Source of the DNA: Candidatus Latescibacterota bacterium
GTDB lineage: Bacteria > Latescibacterota > UBA2968 > GCA-2709665
DNA length: 18,002 bases
NCBI GenBank assembly: GCA_030746455.1
Contig: JASLMQ010000064.1
Span: 1-18,002 of the forward strand
Direction of reading: 5' to 3'
The notes beneath the pieces are model-generated. The model was not told the origin of the DNA and did not search any database. It saw only the letters and a list, made by a program, of their open reading frames with translations. The position numbers and the translations under genes are program-made. Positions 15,498 to 18,002 of the stretch are shown here, piece after piece. Within the stretch, counting starts at the first letter, position 1. Each line of letters opens with the position of its first letter.

Positions 15498-16186
15498 CTA
15501 TTCTGCGGCCGTCAGCCGTTCCTTGTAGAGTGCGAAGAACAGGCTGTCCACCAACGTCTCCTCCATTCGCTCCAGCCTCGAGCGGATGGTCGCAACGGTC
15601 CCGGCGACCTTTGGATCCGGTATCTCGTCGAAGAGCTCGGCCGCCTGCTGGCGTTCGCCAAGCGCGACAAGATACTCGGCAAGGCCCCATTTCGCCAGCA
15701 ATTCCTCCTCAGGATGAGGGCCGTCAGCAAAACGCCAATCAGGCCGTAGAGCGAGTTGCCGATGTACACGAATGCCTGGTAGATCCCGGTATAGCCATCT
15801 GCGGCGATCTCGCTGCCGAGCGCACTCGCGGCCACGGTGACGACGTGTCCGGCAGAGAAGAAAGGCAGCCAGAGGATGGCAGGTCCAACGGAGAAGACGT
15901 TCGTCTCGAAGGGTCGGGCGTCGCTGGATCCGTAGTAGTGCTCCCATTCGTTCTCGAAGTCGAGGTCACCGTCGAAGACCAGGGAGCGCAGGTAGACGTA
16001 GTAGTAGACGCTGTCGTAGCCTCTGATACGGCTACCGAGGTTGTCCAGGTATCCCAGATGGGCGTACAGGGGTATGAGCAGAAGGTAACAGACGACAAGG
16101 AGCACAAACACACCCCGCAACGTCAGGGGGTGTGTGCCTCCAAGCCGGCCGAGGTACCCGGATCGTGTGCGCTCAGAGAGAGTCAC
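15498..16186 (-). pseudogene. Broken composite gene: membrane protein start joined to TPR-like tail
   Basis: Two unrelated coding pieces lie in different frames. From GTG 16186, about 160 residues read as the beginning of a membrane protein: one clear membrane segment (FVLLVVCYLLLIPLYAHL), then YDSVYYYVYLRSLVFDGDLDF, GPAILWLPFF and YGLIGVLLTALIL. This looks like GT39-like integral membrane glycosyltransferases, normally 500 residues or more. Near 15707-15719 the sense switches frame, and PHPEEELLAKWGLAEYLV, GERQQAAELFDEIPD and a helical tail end at TAG 15498. That part looks like the last 70 residues of a TPR-type protein. The simplest view is a deletion that removed the rest of both genes. 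A misassembly is possible. Neither piece is likely to be functional, although the first could still be translated to 15512. Confidence 0.6.
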
Positions 16187-16281
16187 GGCGTCCTGTCGAG
16201 AATGTGAGGGCGAGGCATCCACAGAAATCCCGCCAGATGAGCCACCGGGCGGGATACCGTGCGGTTGCGTTCCGCGTTGTC

Positions 16282-17592
16282 CTAAACCGGCGTCGGGTGG
16301 TAGGTGGAGTAGCGGAACCCGGGCGACAGCGCGAGCTTGCGGCCGGGAACGGCCACGGAGCCGCACCCGCAGAGGTAGGAGCGGGGGTCCTGCCCCAGCT
16401 CGTTCTCGAGCTGATCCCACATCTCGCGTGATTCGGTGCAGACGTAGAGCGGGACATCGGCACTCCACCGACGGACTTCGCCGATCATGTGTCGATAGAT
16501 CTCCTTCCGAACCTCGTGGGGGAAGGGCCCGTGCCTCTTGCCCGCAACCTCGTCAACCGACGTGCGCGCGGCTTCGACGCACTCGGGGTCCAGGAGGTCG
16601 AGCGGCAGGGTTTCGGACATGGAGTTGTAGGTGTTCCAGATGTAGAGCGCGAATCCGATTGATTCCGGCTCGGTCCGCTTCACCGCCTGTTCGAGGATCC
16701 AGCTGTACTCCTCACGCCAGTTCTTCACCGGTATGATCGGCTTGAACTTGTAGCGCACCGGGATTCCCATATCCTGGCACTTGCGAGCGGCATCGATCCG
16801 GTCGATGGCGTTCCCGGTGCCGAACTCGATTTCGCGCGTAACGGCCTCGCAGGTGGTGCTCCACACGCCCACGAGACGATCGCGATGGGGAAGATCGGCC
16901 ATCCACTCGACGTTCGAGCTGGTGGTGTGGAAGTGTCCGTAGCGATCGTCGTACTCGGCCAGCTTGCGCGTGAAGAGGTCGTGGAGACCGTACTCCGGCT
17001 CGAAAGCGATAAGGTCCGCGCCGCTGAGGATCATGCGGAACACCTTGTTCCAGGGATTCGCCTCGATCACCGGGCCGACCACCTTCTCCATGTACTCTTC
17101 GATATTGAGGGCGATCGTGAGGAACCGGCCGGCGCGTCCGTGGCCGCAGTAGAGACAGCCGTGGGGACAGCCGGTCATCGTTCCGAAGTTGTAGGTGGGC
17201 CAGCAGACGGAGTTCTCGATCTGGTCGCGCTGGTGGGGGTGCTGATCGGTGGCGGTGGTCGTCTGGCCGTAGATCGTGTGGAGATCTCCAAGGGGCGTCC
17301 CCTCGGGAAGACGCTCCCGCAGGGGCTCGAGGTCCTCCCGCCTGTAGCGGAGATCCATAGTGGTGAAGACGATCGGACGTGTGTAGGTATGCGGCTTACC
17401 GTTGGAGCCGCTATTGGGCTCCCAGAGCTCTCGAAGCTCGCATAGAACCTCGGCGAGGTTGTCGTCGGTGATCGTGACGACCTCGGGGCTGTTGTCCAGG
17501 GCGCCCAGCATCCGCTCCATACGAGCAACCCAGGCTGGATCGTCGTGAACGCGGTCGAGGACGAAGACTTTTAGGGGGGCGAGCGCATACAT
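16282..17592 (-). CDS. Spore-photoproduct-lyase-like radical SAM protein
   Basis: A 436-residue radical SAM enzyme. The iron-sulfur cluster motif is CPHGCLYC (Cys142, 146, 149), a CX3CX2C. NIEEYMEKV, an E-rich region before Thr/Arg repeats (AIDRIDAARKCQDMGIPV, 262-279) and KPIIPVKNWREEY (284-296) follow the order seen in spore photoproduct lyase and its relatives, which split or modify thymine dimers or other substrates. No sporulation gene is near, so this is an SPL-family protein and not a proven lyase. A 130-residue N-terminal region precedes the cluster and is unrecognised. The C-terminus contains CGCG (408-411), possibly for a second cluster or a hydrogen-donating Cys. ATG 17592 is preceded by GGAGGAG. 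It lies downstream of a small protein gene, 64 bases away. Confidence 0.82.
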   Translation of the reverse strand: MYALAPLKVFVLDRVHDDPAWVARMERMLGALDNSPEVVTITDDNLAEVLCELRELWEPNSGSNGKPHTYTRPIVFTTMDLRYRREDLEPLRERLPEGTPLGDLHTIYGQTTTATDQHPHQRDQIENSVCWPTYNFGTMTGCPHGCLYCGHGRAGRFLTIALNIEEYMEKVVGPVIEANPWNKVFRMILSGADLIAFEPEYGLHDLFTRKLAEYDDRYGHFHTTSSNVEWMADLPHRDRLVGVWSTTCEAVTREIEFGTGNAIDRIDAARKCQDMGIPVRYKFKPIIPVKNWREEYSWILEQAVKRTEPESIGFALYIWNTYNSMSETLPLDLLDPECVEAARTSVDEVAGKRHGPFPHEVRKEIYRHMIGEVRRWSADVPLYVCTESREMWDQLENELGQDPRSYLCGCGSVAVPGRKLALSPGFRYSTYHPTPV

Positions 17593-17628
17593 TGGTCGAA
17601 CTCCTCCGAGTACTCAATTCACTTCCTG

Positions 17629-17642
17629 CCCCGGCGCCGGGG
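17629..17642. other. 14-base perfect palindrome after the small-protein gene
   Basis: CCCCGGCGCCGGGG is a perfect inverted repeat 15 bases past the small-protein stop, in the 64-base gap before the radical SAM gene. As RNA it could form a short hairpin only with loss of the central pairs; it may act at the DNA level or as a weak 3' stabiliser. Confidence 0.35.
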
Positions 17643-17656
17643 GCCGTTGCCGGACT

Positions 17657-17899
17657 TCAGACTGCGTCCAGGTGTCTTAGTATCCTTGCCACCTTGGCGG
17701 GGGGGAGGTCGCGCGCGTAGAATCTGAGGAAGAGCCGGCGTCTCAGCTCGCGCTCGTCCTGGGTCTGTAGCAGATCCGCCATCCCCGCCCGAGCAAGTGA
17801 TTTCGCGGCCGTGAACATACGACAGGCCATGGAAAGCCTTACGTCGGGCCGTAGGGCAAGCAGCATGCGACGATATCGGTCTTCACTGCATTCGGTCAC
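17657..17899 (-). CDS. Small helical protein of unknown function
   Basis: An 80-residue basic, helix-rich protein starting MTECSEDRYRRMLLALRPD. ELRRRLFLRFYARDLPP near the end resembles small proteins whose neighbours are often nucleotidyltransferase-like or PIN-type genes. The GTG start (17897-17899) has AAGGGAG before it. It overlaps the tail of the upstream partial gene by 17 bases, so the two are translationally linked. A toxin-antitoxin-like role is possible but not shown; no DNA-binding motif is clear. Confidence 0.65.
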   Translation of the reverse strand: MTECSEDRYRRMLLALRPDVRLSMACRMFTAAKSLARAGMADLLQTQDERELRRRLFLRFYARDLPPAKVARILRHLDAV

Positions 17900-18002
17900 C
17901 AGAACTCCCTTCGACCTCGGACAGCAGATCCAGGACGCTCAGAGATGCTGCCCATTCCTCCAGGTATTCCCGATTCTGAGAGTTGCCTGGTACTCGACCG
18001 TG
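17883..18002 (-). CDS. C-terminal end of a gene cut by the right edge
   Basis: An open frame enters from the right edge and ends at TGA (17883-17885) after 39 residues. The readable tail includes NREYLEEWAASLSVLDLLSEV, a helical ending that recalls C-termini of nucleotidyltransferase-type (DUF6036-like) or similar proteins paired with a small downstream gene. The match is by memory of sequence style and is weak. The 17-base overlap with the following small gene supports that it is real and in the same operon. Confidence 0.5.
   Translation of the reverse strand, partial: HGRVPGNSQNREYLEEWAASLSVLDLLSEVEGSSGDRMQ

Noticed and set aside
14798..16207. 469-codon plus-strand open frame across the M23 gene and composite locus
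   Set aside because: Antisense to recognisable domains and without any motif or ribosome site.
1..18002. tRNA, rRNA, transposase, integrase or phage genes
   Set aside because: No cloverleaf-like sequence, ribosomal RNA core, terminal inverted repeat or DDE/tyrosine recombinase motif was recognised on either strand.

Overview
The window is 18 kb of GC-rich bacterial DNA. Every supported gene but one lies on the minus strand. The best taxonomic hint is the C-terminus of the large heparinase-like protein. It carries two calcium-loop repeats of the form DxDGDGxxGFxDFxxFAxxFG. That repeat style, together with GH32-like propeller proteins, Gmad2 lipoproteins, DUF5069 and creatininase-family proteins, is what I associate with uncultured Poribacteria/Latescibacterota-type or related environmental lineages. 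This placement is inference and not proven here. Start codons are mixed (ATG, many GTG, at least two TTG), usually behind clear AGGAG-type ribosome sites.

Layout from left to right: an unrecognised gene cut by the left edge (1-104); a secreted lipoprotein with a Gmad2 domain directly downstream of a GH32/43-like beta-propeller protein (131-2435); a cytoplasmic gamma-glutamyltransferase-like enzyme with its own promoter (2512-4137); a tightly overlapping three-gene operon, transcribed as creatininase-like, Smr domain, Sir2 (4315-6118); a protein made of three tandem DUF5069 domains (6446-7735); a secreted heparinase II/III-like polysaccharide lyase with dockerin-like repeats and a near-consensus promoter (7861-10599); the only plus-strand gene, a divergent HD-domain protein (10925-12181); a sugar isomerase/epimerase-like TIM barrel and a P-loop nucleotide kinase-like protein (12304-13795); an M23 peptidase-like protein with PKD domains (14000-15469); a broken composite locus joining the start of a membrane protein to the tail of a TPR-like protein (15498-16186); a spore-photoproduct-lyase-like radical SAM protein (16282-17592); and a small helical protein overlapping a gene cut by the right edge (17657-18002).

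Together the genes suggest a heterotroph that degrades sulfated or uronic polysaccharides (heparinase-like lyase, glycosidase-like propeller, sugar isomerase) and handles small amide or peptide metabolites (GGT-like, creatininase-like). I see no tRNA, rRNA, CRISPR array, transposase or phage gene. The most interesting points are the DUF5069 triplication, the overlapping creatininase/Smr/Sir2 operon, the SPL-like radical SAM enzyme, the broken composite gene, and a recurring pattern of 3' stem-loops without a T-tract. I did not find a clear new defence or mobile system.
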